Of a stretch of DNA of 64,000 nucleotides, positions 12,153 through 24,327 are shown one piece after another; position 1 is the stretch's first letter; the number at the start of each line of letters is the position of its first letter. The translations under genes and the position numbers were made by a program. Source of the DNA: Palaemon carinicauda (taxonomy: Eukaryota; Arthropoda; Malacostraca; Decapoda; Palaemonidae); NCBI RefSeq assembly GCF_036898095.1, contig NC_090726.1, positions 31,411,921-31,475,920 on the forward strand, written 5' to 3'. The notes beneath the pieces were generated by a model. That model saw only the letters and a program-made list of their open reading frames with translations, did no database searches and was not told where the DNA came from.

Positions 12153-13345
12153 CTGTCGTGCCTCCGGCTAGACCTACATGGATACGCTGTTGATTCTGGA
12201 GTTATTGCTCACGATTTGGTGATGTATTTGCTCTAGAGTTTAGCCTTCGCTATTCAGGAAGCTATTTCATTAGCTTAGCAAGTTTTTGGAATTAATTTGA
12301 TTTAATTGTTGATTTAATTTTGGTTCGAAGAGAGTATGAACTCTCTTTCACTTTTAAATGGCCGACCCTTCCCTTAGACGGAAGTGTTGGTGTCGAAGAG
12401 AGTATAGACTCTCTTAATTTTGCTTAACAAAGTTATAGAATTATTTTATATCTCTCCGCCTTTTATAGGCCTCTTTGATTAACTTCCTTTTATTATAAAC
12501 TTATTTAAATTAATTTTTATATTTGTTTATATTCGACCTTTCCTAATAGTAGGCGGTCTTTTCTTGGAACCAAAGTTAATTAACTTTGAGCCCGTCATTT
12601 CGTTTTTACCTGTTAACATATTATGCTATTATAATGTTTTTGAAAGAATTTCTTTGATAGTCTCGTACTGTTTTCAAAGTTGAACTAACGTTTTGTTTTG
12701 TCTCTGCAGTTGTTGACGTTCAGAACGTTCAACTTGCGCTCTATCGTTACAATAGAGAGAGAGTCTATCACGGTGTCACGTTGCAGTAAGAGTAAACCGA
12801 TTCTAGCGTTTTGTTCATTCTTTCTTAGCTTAAATGGTTCTATTCTAATAAAGGAACTTTTTATTTGGGAAACCTTTCAGTTTTTTTCCTTTAACAATAA
12901 TATGTTTTAACGATATATATAATTGGGCTCTTCTCTCAGGTGCTAAGTCGAGAGAGAGAGAGAGAGAGTTAGAGACGGAGGGAGAGAGAGGAGGATAAAC
13001 GTTTCGTTCAAGCGGGTAACGTTGTTATCGTTTTTGTTCTTCTCCCTAGTCTCTTTAGGAGAAGAAGGTAAACGTTTCTAGAGTTTTATTCTTGTTCTCA
13101 GACTTTATGCGGTGAGAGATTTTAAACGTAGTTTATTTGATCTAGTGTTTAATCTCTTTTCCAGCCACTGAATTATTTATCTTTCATTATGTTTTTCTGT
13201 TACATTGTAATACTGTTTTCGCAATTACTAACTTTTAATGAAGGATAGAATTGCGTGTTTCAGGTACAAACCACTTAAAGTTTCGAGTTCAGTGAAATAA
13301 GTGCAAACAGAAAATCAAAAGTGATAAAGTGATAAGCGCAAAGTG
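12153..13345 (+). other. 5' leader of DIRS A
   Basis: The first 150 bp resembles the short leader of copy B. The rest is found only in copies A and C and stands where B has the gag N-terminal 160 codons. It includes a residual start MADPSLRRKCWC (ATG near 12359), two hairpins with AGAGAGT/ACTCTCT stems (12329-12346 and 12397-12414), a good splice-acceptor-like CTGCAG near 12705 and a GA-rich tract at about 12950-12990. Its function is unknown. Confidence 0.65.
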
Positions 13346-14713
13346 TTACAGTGTTGCGTTCGAGGGTTCGTCTGTTCGTGCCAGTTGTTCGCCTAGTCTG
13401 GGACCTCTTACAAGCTCCCAAGCCCAGGGGAGAAGTAATGTCGAAGGACTTATGGGTTCAGCAGGCCTTGATCGACGAACAGACGTTTCCCTCCGTGGTT
13501 TCGGGTGTATCCTACTCACGTAGCCGACGTGATCACCCCACCCACACTAAGACGAGAGAGCCCATTTATTCCTCGTCTGCGGAAGAGGTTTCTCGCAGAA
13601 ACCATGGACCAAATCTTGCAGCTTTTAAGTGCAAGTCGGTCCCTTCCGCGCAAGTCCAACTCCTAGGTGGTGCCATTAGCACTGGGTCAGTTCGGACTTG
13701 CTGCAGTACGACAACTGCACACCTCCCAGAGAGGCAAGGTGGTATCGCAACAGACAGTAACTCCGTCTGTTGCCGCACCAGCTGTTTTAGACCCTCAGTC
13801 TCAACGGACAGTAGCTCCGTTTGTTGTTGTCTTTCTTAAACTCTAGTGGTCTTTGCTGCTGACATGCAGTCTCAGCTTGCGGTGTTGATGCAGGAGTTTC
13901 AGGCAGAGAAGGTTAACACACCTCCTCCTGCGAGCGCTCCTCCTCCTCTACGCAGTCCAGTCTGCCAGACGTACGAAGTTGAGGTTCCTCAAGCTACCTC
14001 CATGCGTGAGCTACCGCGTTGGGAGTTGCCAGATACCAGCGTTGTGCAGCAACCTCCACCTTCCTTGAGGCAGGAACCTCTTACCTCGCGGCAACCTCCT
14101 CAACAATGGGGACAGGAGTCTTTTGCCTTACAACCTCCTCTACCTTTGAGGCAAGAGTTTCTTGCAGTAAGACCATCCTCGAGGCAGCAACCTCTTGAGG
14201 TACGACAACCTCTGCCATCCTTGAGGCAGCCACCTCAGCTCTCGCAGCTGATACCTCCACTTTCCTCGAGGCGAGAACCTCAACTCTCGAGGCAAGCACC
14301 TCAAGAACCTCAACTCGTGAGACAGGAGCCTCTTTCTGCGCAGCCGCCACCTCAACTCTTGAGGCAGGAGCCTTATGCTTTGCAGCAACCTCCTCTACCC
14401 TTGAGGTAGGAGCCTAATGCATTGCGACTACCTCCTCCATCCTCGAGGCAGCTACCTCTTGCGGTGCGACAACCTCCACCATCCTCGAGGCAGCAACCTC
14501 AACTCCACCTCTGCGCAGTCCACCCTGCCAGACGTATGAAGTTGAGGTTCCTCAACCTACCTCCACGCGTGAGCTGCCGCATTGGGAGTTGCCAGATACC
14601 AGCGCTATGCAGCAACCTCTCGCGTTGCGGCAACCTCCACCATCCTTGAGGCAGCAACCTCAACTCTTGCGGCAGCCACCTCCACTCTTGAGGCAAGAAC
14701 CTCAACTCTTGAA
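13346..14713 (+). pseudogene. DIRS gag remnant (proline/glutamine/leucine-rich middle part)
   Basis: It corresponds to codons from about 165 onward of copy B gag: a SSQAQGRSNVEG-like start near 13410, then a PPP/LRQ/PQL repeat region with units such as SLRQPPQL. Frames are interrupted at 13839 and 14409, among other places. The N-terminal cysteine cluster and the conserved C-terminal gag domain of B are both missing; the 3' part is cut by the SINE at 14714. Confidence 0.85.
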
Positions 14714-14990
14714 TGGGCTCTCGTGGCATGGTTGGTTTCGACCTGGCCTTTCATTAGAAGGGGCTAGCGTTCGATCCCAAGTATGAGGTAGAAATTTATT
14801 TCTATTTTTGAACACGATGTTGTGTTGATATTTATCCATATTGACTCATTAGGGGTAATTTGAATGAATTACTACCAATTGTGTCACGTGGTGGCCCGGG
14901 GAAATCTGGTAAAACTCGCTGGTAAAGAGACTGATGTATCACCAGGTAAATCCTCGGACAGCTAGATTAGTGTCAGGTTCAGATTTCTTT
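14714..14990 (+). mobile_element. tRNA-derived SINE inserted in DIRS A
   Basis: The block starts GGGCTCTCGTGGCATGG. An A-box-like TGGCATGGTTGG lies at 14724-14735 and a B-box GTTCGATCCC at 14769-14778, spaced as in a tRNA gene. The tRNA-like head is followed by an unrelated body of about 200 bp that has no counterpart in copies B or C. The head is a pol III promoter of the tRNA type. The 3' boundary is estimated from the return of sequence shared with C. The tRNA of origin is not certain. Confidence 0.75.
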
Positions 14991-15690
14991 AAAAAATCCT
15001 CATCCCATGCAGCATAAGCCGCACGCCATGCAACATGCTCTGCTTACCTTACAGCATGCTCTACATACAGCATGCTCTGCATACCTTACCGCATGCTTCT
15101 CAGTCACACATCTTTGGTTGTTGCCAACTCACTAGACTGTCAAGCAGTTTCATACGTTGCCTTCTAGTCTGGTGCTTTTGCACCAGTGAAACCCTCACTG
15201 AGAGAACTTAGCTTTTCTCGGATATGGTTCCTGTAGATGAGAAAGTGCTATTCTCCCTCCTTCTGATTTTCCCTTGAGGACTCTGTCATTTGGAGAGGAG
15301 CCTTTAGCTGCTTAGCCTCCTATGGACTTTTATTTAAGCATAGCATGCTTCCAGGGAGGGTAATGGTTCCACTTCAGTTGCTAACCCCGTCTGTTACCAC
15401 ACCTGCTCCCATAGACCTTGAGCTGTGTTGCAAGACATGCAGTCCAAGCTTAGTCCTTGTTAGAGGATTTTTTGTTTACGGAGTCAGTGTGTCACTGGGA
15501 AGACGTTCAACAACCAGCAGAAGTGTCTTGTTGTGACGCAGTGCGGCAACCTCAGCAACCCGATAAGGAGTTGTCTGTACGACCCAGACAGTCTAGACAG
15601 CTTCGGGTTGTCACTGTACTTCCTCGCTTGCCCATGGTTGACAGTTCACAGACTGTGCAGCAGTACCATGATCTTGTGTCCGGCTCCGTC
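14991..15690 (+). other. Replacement segment shared by DIRS A and C
   Basis: About 700 bp, nearly the same as 40200-41045 in copy C. In B this position holds the gag C-terminal domain and the RT fingers and first palm motifs. It opens with a few ATGCTCTGCATACAG-type units that are expanded in C. No domain is recognised. The frame at 15457-15792 has a QQPDKELSVRPRQSRQLR stretch of gag-like composition. Confidence 0.7.
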
Positions 15691-16960
15691 AGACGACTAG
15701 CTTTTAAGAGCTCCCACAAGTCGTCGCTGTCTGGAGATTCTCAGATGGACTATGGATCTGACCAAGGAACTGGGCCTCCTGGTCAATTTTGAGGAGTCCC
15801 AGCTCGTCCCATCCCAGACCATTGTCTACCTGGGTATGGATCTTCAGAGTCGAGCTTTTCGGGCTTTTCCGTTGGCCCCAAAGATATACTAAGCCCTAGA
15901 TTGCATCCAGAGCATGCTGAGAAGGAACCGATGCTCAGTCAGGTAGTGGATGAGTCTAACAGGGACACTTTCATCGCTGGCACTGTTCATCGAGTTAGGG
16001 AGACCCCACCTCCCCCCCTTCAGTATCATCTAGCGGCTCACTGGATAAAGGACATGACGCTAGAGACGATCTCAGTTCCTGTTTCCGAAGAGAGGAGGTC
16101 TACTCTCACGTGGTGAAAGAACAGCTTTCTTCTCAAGGAAGTCTACCTTTGGCTGTTCAGAAACCCGACCGCCGTCTCTTCTCTGACGCATCAGACACGG
16201 GCTGGGGTGCGACTTTGGACGGACAGGAATGCTCGGGAACATGGAATCAGGAGCTAAGGACACTTCACATCTATTGCAAGGAGCTGTTGGCGGTTCATCT
16301 GACCTTGATAAACTTCAAGTCCCTCCAGCTTAACAAGGTGGTGGAGGTGGACTCTGACAACACCACAGCCTTGGCTTACATCTCCAAGCAGGGAGGGACT
16401 CATTCGTGGAAGTTGTTCTAGATCGCAAGGGACCTCCTCATCTGGTTAAAAGATCGAAAGCTCACGCTGGTAACGAGGTTCATTCAGGGCGATATGAATG
16501 TCATGGCAGATCGCCTCAGCCGGAAGGGTCAGGTCATCCCCACAGAGTGGACCCTTCACAAGAATGTTTGCAGCAGACTTTGGGCCCTGTGGGGTCAGCC
16601 AACCATAGATCTGTTCGCTACCTCGATAACCTAGAGGCTCCCGTTGTATTGTTCTCCGATTCCAGACCCAGCAGCAGTTCACGTGGATGCTTTTCTGCTG
16701 GATTGGTCCCTTCTCGACCTGTATGCATTCCCGCCGTTCAAGATTGTCAACAGGGTACTTCAGAAGTTCGCCTCTCGCAAAGGGACACGGCTGACGTTGG
16801 TTGGCTCCGCTCTGGCCCGCGAGAGAATGGTTCATAGAGGTACTGCAATGGCTGGTCGACATTCCCAGGACTCTTCCTCTAGGAGTGGACCTTCTACGTC
16901 TACCTCACGTAAAGAAGGTACATCCAAACCTCCACGCTCTTCGTCTGACTGCCTTCAGAC
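15691..16960 (+). pseudogene. DIRS RT C-terminal part, RNase H and post-RH domain (decayed)
   Basis: The reading begins just at the DDW of RT motif C and continues through the connection and RNase H. RNase H landmarks survive: DASDTGWGATL (near 16190), CKELLAVHL (16276) and DSDNTTALAY (16350). A stop then follows KLF at about 16420. Downstream, DLFATS and an AFPPF motif (around 16610 and 16728) mark the post-RH domain. RT motifs A and B are absent. Several frameshifts make it non-coding. Confidence 0.85.
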
Positions 16961-18018
16961 TTTCGAAAGACTCTCAAGAGCTAGGGGCTTTTCGAAGGAG
17001 GCAGCCAGAGCGATTGCCAGAGCAAGGAGGACATCCACTCTCAGAGTCTATCAGTCTAAAGGGGAAGTCTTCTGAAGCTGGTACAAGGCCAATGCAGTTT
17101 CCTCATCCAGTACCACTGTAACCCAGATTGCTGACTTCCTGTTACATCTAAGGAACGTAAGATCCCTTTCAGCTCCTACGATTAAGGGTTACAGAAGTAT
17201 GTTGGCAGCGGTTTTCCGCCACAGAGGCTTGGATCTTTCCACCAACAAAGATCTACAGGACCTCCTTAGGTCTTTTAAGACCTCAAAGGAACGTCGGTTG
17301 TCCACTCCAGGCTGGAATCTAGACGTGGTCCTAAGGTTCCTTATGTCATCAAGATTTGAACCTCTCCAATCAGCCTCTTTTAAGGACCTCACATTAAAAA
17401 CTCTTTTCCTCGTGTGCTTGACAACAGCTAAAAGAGTAAGTGAGATCCACGCCTTCAGCAGGAACATAGTTTTCACATCTGAAACGGCTACATGTTCCTT
17501 GCAGCTCGGTTTTTTGCTAAAACGAGCTTCCTTCACGTCCTTGGCCTAAGTCGTTCGAGATCCCAAGCCTGTCCAACTTGGTGGGGGACGAACTGGAGAG
17601 AGTACTTTGCCCAGTTAGAGCTCTTAGGTACTATCTAAAAAGGTCATAACCTTTACGAGGACAATCAGAAGCCTTATGGTGGGCTATCAAGAAGCCTTCT
17701 CTTCCAAGGTCTAAGAACTCAGTTTCTTACCTATTCAGGCTCCTGATTAGGGAAGCACATTCTCATCTGAAGGAAGAAGACCTTGCTTTGCTGAAGGTAA
17801 GGACACATGAAGTGAGAGCTGTGGCTACTTCAGTGGCCCTCAAACAAAACCGTTCTCTGCAGAGTGTTATGGATGCAACCTATTGGAGAAGCAAGTCAGT
17901 GTTCGCATCATTCTATCTCAAAGATGTCCAGTCTCTTTACGAGAACTGCTACACCCTGGGACCATTCGTAGCAACGAATGCAGTAGTAAGCGGGGGCTCA
18001 GCCACTACATTCCCATAA
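16827..18018 (+). pseudogene. DIRS tyrosine recombinase (decayed)
   Basis: Homologous to the copy B recombinase over its whole length. Retained segments include TAKRVSEIHAFSRN (first catalytic Arg region, near 17430), RTHEVRAVATS (His-x-x-Arg, near 17800) and WRSKSVFASFYLKDV (Tyr region, near 17890). A TGA replaces a Trp codon near 17073 and frame is lost near 17515 by a deletion in a T/G run, so the protein is broken. Confidence 0.88.
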
Positions 18019-18405
18019 TCCCATAACCTTTTTAACCTTTCTCTTGAATACTTTTTATGGATTGTACGGTCGGCTAAGAAGCCTTCCACATCCTTGTTGA
18101 TTTGGCGGGTGGTCAATTCTTTCTTGAGAAGCGCCGAGGTTAAAGGTTGTGTTGAGGTCCTTTAGTATGGGTTGCAGCCCTTTATACTTCAGCACCTAAG
18201 AGTCGTTCAGCATCCTAAGAGGACCGCTACGCTCAGTAAGAAAGACGTACTTAATAAAGGCAGAGTAATGGTTCAAGTCGTCTTCCTTACCAGGTACTTA
18301 TTTATTTTATGTTATTTTTGAATAACTAATAAAATAAAATACGGGATACTTAGCTTCTGTGTTAACATGTATGCTGGTCTCCACCCACCACCCTGGGTGT
18401 GAATC

Positions 18406-18495
18406 AGCTACATGATTATCGGGTAAGATTAATATTGAAAAATGTTATTTTCATTAGTAAAATAAATTTTTGAATATACTTACCCGATAATCATG
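18406..18495 (+). repeat. Internal complementary region of DIRS A
   Basis: The first half is complementary to the left outer end (GGGTAAGATTAAT pairing with ATTAATCTTACCC) and the second half to the right outer end. It thus reproduces the junction of a circularised element. The A-specific base in the left end is matched here. Confidence 0.92.
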
Positions 18496-18540
18496 ATTTA
18501 ATTGACCCACCCTTCCTCCCCATAGAGAACCAGTGGACCG

Positions 18541-18734
18541 AGGAAAAAATTGAGGTGGTGTTGACAAGAAGTACTAGAGTACCTGACCACAGATGGCGCT
18601 GTGGTGTTCACCCCCACCTGTATAGCGATCGCTGGCGTATCCCGACCGTAGATTTCTGTCGGCAACAGAGTTGACAGCTACATGATTATCGGGTAAGTAT
18701 ATTCAAAAATTTATTTTACTAATGAAAATAACAT
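18541..18734 (+). repeat. Right inverted terminal repeat of DIRS A
   Basis: Inverted partner of 11982-12152, ending GAAAATAACAT at the outer boundary. Confidence 0.93.
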
Positions 18735-19609
18735 AATTGGACAAACCACCCCTTCATGAGTTTTCACCCCCCCCCCCCCCCCCCCCCCCGATATAATAAT
18801 GATTATGATCGGACCTCAATGGGAAACTGGGATTTTTGGTGGGGAAACACCATAACCAAGTGATTTGCACCTATATTAATGGTCAGAAATGTATAATAAA
18901 CACAAGATAACCTATTGGAAAAGTAGGTTATATGGTTTGTGCAAGTGGGAAGAAATCAAAATTATCTATGATTTACATAACGTCTCTCAGATGGTTTTTG
19001 CTTCACCTTGACTTGCTTCATTCACAAATAAACATCTCGCTGCTCCTCTGCTCGGGTGAGATGTATCGTACATGGATGAGCTGCACACGCCAATAGTGTT
19101 GGACATTGTTTCCGAGACATTTTTTACATTTGCACTCGCAACAATTGCTATATAGTGAACAAAGTGTGTTTTAAACATAATCAGTGACTGAAATAAAAGA
19201 AATTAGTCTAAATTTCAAAACACTGAATTCCCTTGTGGAAAGCATCTTTCGACAGTAATCACGGCGAAACTGAAGCGAATGGGAAAAAATGGCTCTTTTA
19301 AAACAACGTCTAGGAATTTTTGGATAAATATTTAGAAGTGCTTCATTGGTTGAAACAGCAGCTAATGATTACATCATACAAAAGACAAAAAGCTGCCAAA
19401 AGATAATGCGAGCAATGCATGCGCAGTAACCCACAATTATTCTCCCAAAAGTAAATAAAGGACAGAAAATGAAATGATGTTCATATTTTAGTCTATCAAT
19501 ACATAAATTATTATTCCCCAGCTGCTATTAGTCATACAGAGAAAAAAATCCCAAAATAGCCAGCAGTCGTACATTTTTTGTAGGAAATTCCAGTTTCACT
19601 AAAAATTAA
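18735..19609. other. Spacer with poly-C tract, no gene seen
   Basis: A C run of about 22 bases at 18769-18790 lies 35 bp beyond the right end of DIRS A. The following 100 bp resembles 9816-9940. No coding content is recognised. Confidence 0.5.
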
Positions 19610-20429
19610 GTATCATACTTTCTTTGCATAGAGGAAGGAAATCAGTGCTAGCTGACATACAGCTATAAAACTTTTAACACGATGTCAGCAACTGTCCCGG
19701 TTGTTACCAGTGGTAGTGGGGAGAAGCACCATCCTCCTGCTCACTCATACCTTCTTCACTTTGATTTCAACCGTGGTTGAAGACATGACGTCTCCTTCCA
19801 TGTTCACCGGCTGCGTCAAATGAAACTTTTATTCAAGGTATGATGTATTAGCATCTCGGGGATATTGCCCTTGAGTTGGAGACTTGATTAATATCATGAC
19901 TCCTTTAACTCTTTAGGTTGGCTAAAGGTGAACACTTACCTTTACCTCCTTGGAGGTAGATTTCCTTGAAGTCTTAGGATCAGAGAATCTATAAGCAAAA
20001 GTCTGCTCCGTTTGTGTACCCTGATTCGTCGTTGGACACACATGAGCAACAAATGTCCTAGGGAGTGCTGTTGATTCGGTTTTCAGCCTCACTTATTGGA
20101 AGTGGTTGCTTTGTGTTTCAATCGCCAGACTTGGTTAGCGATTTGGAAGGTTTGCTGTACAAGCTACCTCTTGGTGCCCTCAGTGCACTCAAGTAGAAGC
20201 TAGCCTTTCACTTGAGAGATTTGCTTTGCCATTTTCTCCTTCTGAGCTTGCTAACTCTTCAGGGTTTTCTGGCAGACACAGTTGGTATTGTGAGCTGCTG
20301 TCCTAACCTGGCAGTTTATTTTCCAGATGGGTCAGAAGCGTTATTGCGTTCCGAAACGAGACTGCTGTAGCTCTCTAAAGCACTGAGGAGATGTTAGTAA
20401 GCTGTTTCAGTGGATGATTGTAACAAAGG

Positions 20430-20740
20430 TGAAGGCTTTCCTTTCACCTGAGAGCTTCGCTTGTACATTTACAAGCGATTTCTCAACTCCTTGCAACCCA
20501 AGCTCACAGAAAGCCTGGATTGCACGGCACCAAAGGTGTAAACTATCCTTTTACCAGAGAGTTATGCTTGAAACAATTGATATCTTAACATCTTGGCCCC
20601 TGAGCTCACAGTGAGCTTAGATTGGGGTGCTAAGGTGAAAGCTATCCTTTCACCTGAGAGTTTTGTTGGGAATAAGCAATCTCTCAGTGCCAGGTGATCC
20701 AGACTTGCGATGCAATTCAGGATTTCAACACGATCCAGGC
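20430..20740 (+). repeat. Diverged tandem repeat (about 100-bp unit) in DIRS 2a
   Basis: GGTGAAGGCTTTCCTTTCAC at 20429 recurs as related forms at 20536 and 20634, each followed by a GAGAG element and a GCTCACAG-AAGCCT-type segment. About three units are visible. Confidence 0.65.
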
Positions 20741-22699
20741 TCACAGCAAGCCTGGATCACACAGCTGTGTCTTTTCATGCTCTTCAGCCTATTCTACCTG
20801 TTGAGGTAGAGTGCATAACTCAGGCTTGCACACCTGTGGTAGATTGTGGTCCTATGTGGACTCGCGATTGTTTCATTTCACACTCTCAGCATTCACTTAG
20901 GTGATCGTAGCGCTTCATTTAACACTCAAGGTGGTTGCTTGGCTCTCCCGAGCGCTAGCTCTCTCTTGAATGCTCTTTGAGTTAGTGACCGTCTTACTAG
21001 GTCCCTAACATGCATTAGGCAGTTAGGAATCTAGAGAACTGTCAGCGGTTTATTTATCGGTTCGGCTCTGACATCACTCTAGCCTTAGAGCTCAAGTGTA
21101 TACTGTATTTTCTTATTGAGCAACCTGTGTACCAGCGATAGCTAATTGTATGCATTGGTACTTGCGCTATGCAGTGTTCACATTTTAAGAGAGTGTTTAT
21201 GGAAACAAATGCCTTTGAGAGCCTGAATTTCTATCGCAAGGCAGGAGGTAAAGTTTTCAGAGGATTTGACATTTTCATACTAAATTTTTTCTCTTTCTCA
21301 CTTAAGATTACACTAAAAATCCCATGTTGGCCAATAAAGGTTCCCAAAATTTTTCAGAAGGCTTGACTCATGGATTCAGAGTTCAGTTTTTTCTTTTTGG
21401 TGGAAAATACAAATTGCTCTAGATTTGTAACATTTCTCTTTTCTGTGAATGCACAATTACGATCATGTATTCAATTCTCCTAGAGAAAGCAACAAGAATT
21501 CAGATGTGCTTGTGTGAAGTGCTAGCTTTCCCAGGTTAAAGAATCTCTAGTACAGTGGTATCGTGGTTGCCTAGCATTAGGCATGGATGAAGATCGATCC
21601 CACATGGGGATCGTGTTTCTTTTTTATTTTTTTCTTCTCTTGCATTCAGTTTTCTTGGAAAGCTTCAAGCAAAGAGGCTTTTGTGTGAGTTTTTGTTCCT
21701 GCATTAATATTATCTGCTTAAGGGAGGTAGTTAGTCAGCTGAAGATCAAACAAAAGAAAATGGGACTGTTTTCTTTTGTTCAAACGAAGTCTTTAAGACC
21801 GTTTGGTAGGAGTTTTAATGGATACTTTTGTTTTCCATTGGAAGAAATGGGATTAGCCAACCCTCCATCGAAAATGAAGAAGCTGCAATAACTAAGCACT
21901 GTTGTGTTTTCTCCTTCAACAATCCATGACTGCAATCATTTGGGTTTCTACTCTTACTTTTGGTTGGCAAATGTTGGAACAACACCTCGTTACAAGCAAC
22001 TTTGGAATGTTTCCACACAACTGATGTTGAAACATTTACAGAAAGTTTCCTCCAGTGCTTGTCATTGCTGATTTATTTAGCGATATTTCGCTGGTCAGTA
22101 GCTCCTGTCCTCTAGTTTGCTTCCCCAGAGAGCTATCCTAGATGGACTTGTAGGGATTCACACCTTAAGAGAATAGCATGACATAGCAAACGTTTGCAAG
22201 TCGTAGCTCTTTGCGTGAGTGGTTGTCTGTGACCGATCACTCTTCTGATCGCTATCGGTCATATTCCTGTCAACTACTTTTGATTGGTCATATTCCCTTG
22301 CCTGTTTGCCCAAGGAGCAACACTTCTAAGCCCTTTTTTCTTCCGGCAAGTACAGGCCTAAGTAAAAAACTGTTTAGTTACTGAGTAAAAAGTGGATGAA
22401 TTCTACACAATACAGACTTGAGCAGGGGCTCAGGTTTGTACTGCATAATCATAAGGAATGCATTTATCTCCCAAGGTCTCCAATAGGCAAGGCACCAATG
22501 TAGTAGTTGCACTTGGACATACTCTGAACAGTCACTTTGGGTGCCCTCCTAGCCTTTGGCATGTCGGTCTTTGCTGGTTGACCTGGAGGCCCCAACCTTG
22601 TTGCCTTCCCTTATCTGCTCAGTTTAAGGACAGGGGCTAACTCTGAACCAAAGGGAGTTGGACTAATGCTCTTGTCAGCAGCAGATCCTCTTCCATCCA

Positions 22700-23283
22700 A
22701 GGATCCGCAAGGATCTCTTTGATTGTGATTCCCCAGCACTCTCTTCTCTCAGAGCCAATGTGCTTGCTGTGTGGCTTTAACATGAGGATAGACAGCCTTA
22801 TCCTCACCCCATTGAGCTTGCCATTCCTCAGGGTACCTTTGAGTATGTTCAGTTTTGTCCCTGAGTTTGTTGCTGAGACTCAAAATCAGGCACTTTCCAA
22901 TCCTAGGCTCAGTTCCCTCCAGATTTTGAGTCTTCAGGAGGTAACTAATGATCCTGAGCAACTGCTTTTATGTCTTGTAAGGGTGTTACGGCGCTATGTC
23001 AAAGAACTCTAAGAGATCGCCCGCAGATCAGGCATCTGTTTGTCAGCTCAGGCAGGGCCAAGAGAAGAGTTACAAGGAACTCCATCTAATTGTGGATCAG
23101 GCAGGTCATTGACCGAGCCATCGATCATTCCCCTCAGCGTCAGCAAAGCTTACGACCCAGAGCTCATGGTGTCAGGGGTGTAAGTTCGTCCCTGGCATTG
23201 AAGAAGATCCTCTTTGTGTTGCAGGTACTTCATTCATGGGTGTGGAGGAGTCAGTCCACCTTCGCCAGCCACTACCTGTAAAA
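22700..23283 (+). pseudogene. DIRS tyrosine recombinase C-terminal remnant
   Basis: The sequence from about 23140 reads RAHGVRGVSSSLAL, matching RTHEVRAVATSMAF of copy B with both His and Arg kept. WRSQSTFASHYL follows, matching WRSKSVFASFYL with the Tyr kept. The upstream part (LLCLVRVLRRYVK near 22970) corresponds to the LCPVRALKYYLK segment. A stop at 23012 and frame changes make it non-functional. Confidence 0.78.
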
Positions 23284-23942
23284 TGTAACCCACAGGTCCT
23301 TAGATACTTTTTCAATAGGACTTGTGGCGGCTGCCCTAGCTCCTCACAATACTATAGCAGTCATTCGAGGTCGGTAGTTACGGTGTTAGCCTAGGAGGAA
23401 TGAATAAGGAATGACTGGCCTTCTCTTTTCTTCATCATTCCCTCTCTTGGGGCATAGTATCCGGAGAGACTGTCAGCTAGAACTCCTATGACTGCTGGTA
23501 GCCCCATTTTAGCTCGTAGCTAGAATATATTTCGAGCATATTCAAGTCATGTTCCCAATCTCCTTAGCAAGGGGAGTTAGGACGTCAGCTCTCAATGTGA
23601 ATAATCATAAACCAGTGGTTATACATAGCCTTGACAATCACAATTGTGTTTAAATGCTCATATTCACTTTTGCTTGGGCTACCAACCTGCTGGTATTGAC
23701 AAGCCACTGGTTTACGAGGTGTAAGGATCCACATCATCCGCAGTATTATACTAGGATGCTGCAGTCAAGAAGTTATAAGTGAGGGGAGGCCATGGTGCTC
23801 ATCCCCATACCACTGATAACAGCCGGGATGGCTGTTAATACCTCGTTAAAAGTATGCCAGCTATCGCTAATATCTACTCCCTATGTAGAGTACTTCAGGG
23901 CTATATTGCTAGGAAAAAAATAAATTACTTCCAAAATTGTAA

Positions 23943-24114
23943 TTTTCAATATTAACCTTACCCGATAATTTTGTAGCTGTCAACTCCGTTGCCCGACAGA
24001 ATTCTACGGAAGGGATACGCCAGCGATCACTATACAAGAAGGGGGTGTACTCACCAGCGCCACCTGTGGCCAGGTACTATAGTACTTCTTGTTGACACCA
24101 CTTCAATTTTTCCT
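23943..24114 (+). repeat. Left inverted terminal repeat of DIRS B
   Basis: Reverse complement of 30622-30815. I see no mismatch from the AGCTGTCAACTCCGTTG segment to the CAATTTTTCCT inner end (about 140 bp). The outer segment differs from the right repeat (GATAATTTTG against GATAATCATG). Confidence 0.95.
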
Positions 24115-24327
24115 CTGTCGTGCTTCCGGCAAGACATTCATGGATACGCTCTTAATTTTGGAGTTCTTTTCACGGTTTTTGGTGAAGTATTTTCTCTAAG
24201 ATTTCAGCTTTCGCTATACAGGATACTTTTCTTTTAGCTTAGATAGCTTTTAGATTAGTTTTGATTAATGGTTTAACGATTTTTTGCCTTATTTTGGAAT
24301 CCCCCCCTGACTGTTCTTTGATTCAAG
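24115..24327 (+). promoter_or_regulatory. 5' leader of DIRS B
   Basis: About 210 bp between the left repeat and the gag ATG. It resembles the start of the longer A and C leaders. The DIRS promoter is expected in or near the left repeat, but no core element can be assigned by eye. Confidence 0.45.

Larger units (their letters stand above)
11982..18734 (+). mobile_element. DIRS retrotransposon copy A (degenerate, RT-defective type)
   Basis: A 6.75-kb element bounded by inverted terminal repeats and carrying an internal complementary region, the layout of DIRS1-like elements. In order it has a long leader with GA tract, a gag remnant, a SINE, a replacement segment shared with copy C, the RT C-terminal part with RNase H, and YR. 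All coding parts contain stops or frameshifts. The outer boundaries are set where the sequence leaves the TTTTCAATATT (left) and AATAACAT (right) ends shared by A, B and C. No target-site duplication is evident, as expected for recombinase-mediated integration. Confidence 0.93.
19610..23935 (+). mobile_element. DIRS retrotransposon, second family, decayed (copy 2a)
   Basis: Bounded by diverged inverted ends: motifs near 19655-19740 (GCTAGCTGACATACAGCT, AACTTTTAACACGATG, CCCGGTTGTTACCAGTGGTA, GAGAAGCACCAT) match the reverse complement of 23785-23900. Inside are about 98-107-bp tandem repeats (20430-20740), the sort of low-complexity block DIRS gag genes carry here, and a decayed recombinase C-terminus at the 3' end. 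RT and RNase H were not located with confidence. The family is that of the copies at 33.67 and 47.67 kb, judged by similar 3' ends. Confidence 0.75.

Noticed and set aside
14769..14778. A genuine tRNA gene
   Set aside because: The A- and B-boxes are present but the arms do not fold cleanly and the block has a SINE-like body; it lies inside DIRS A.
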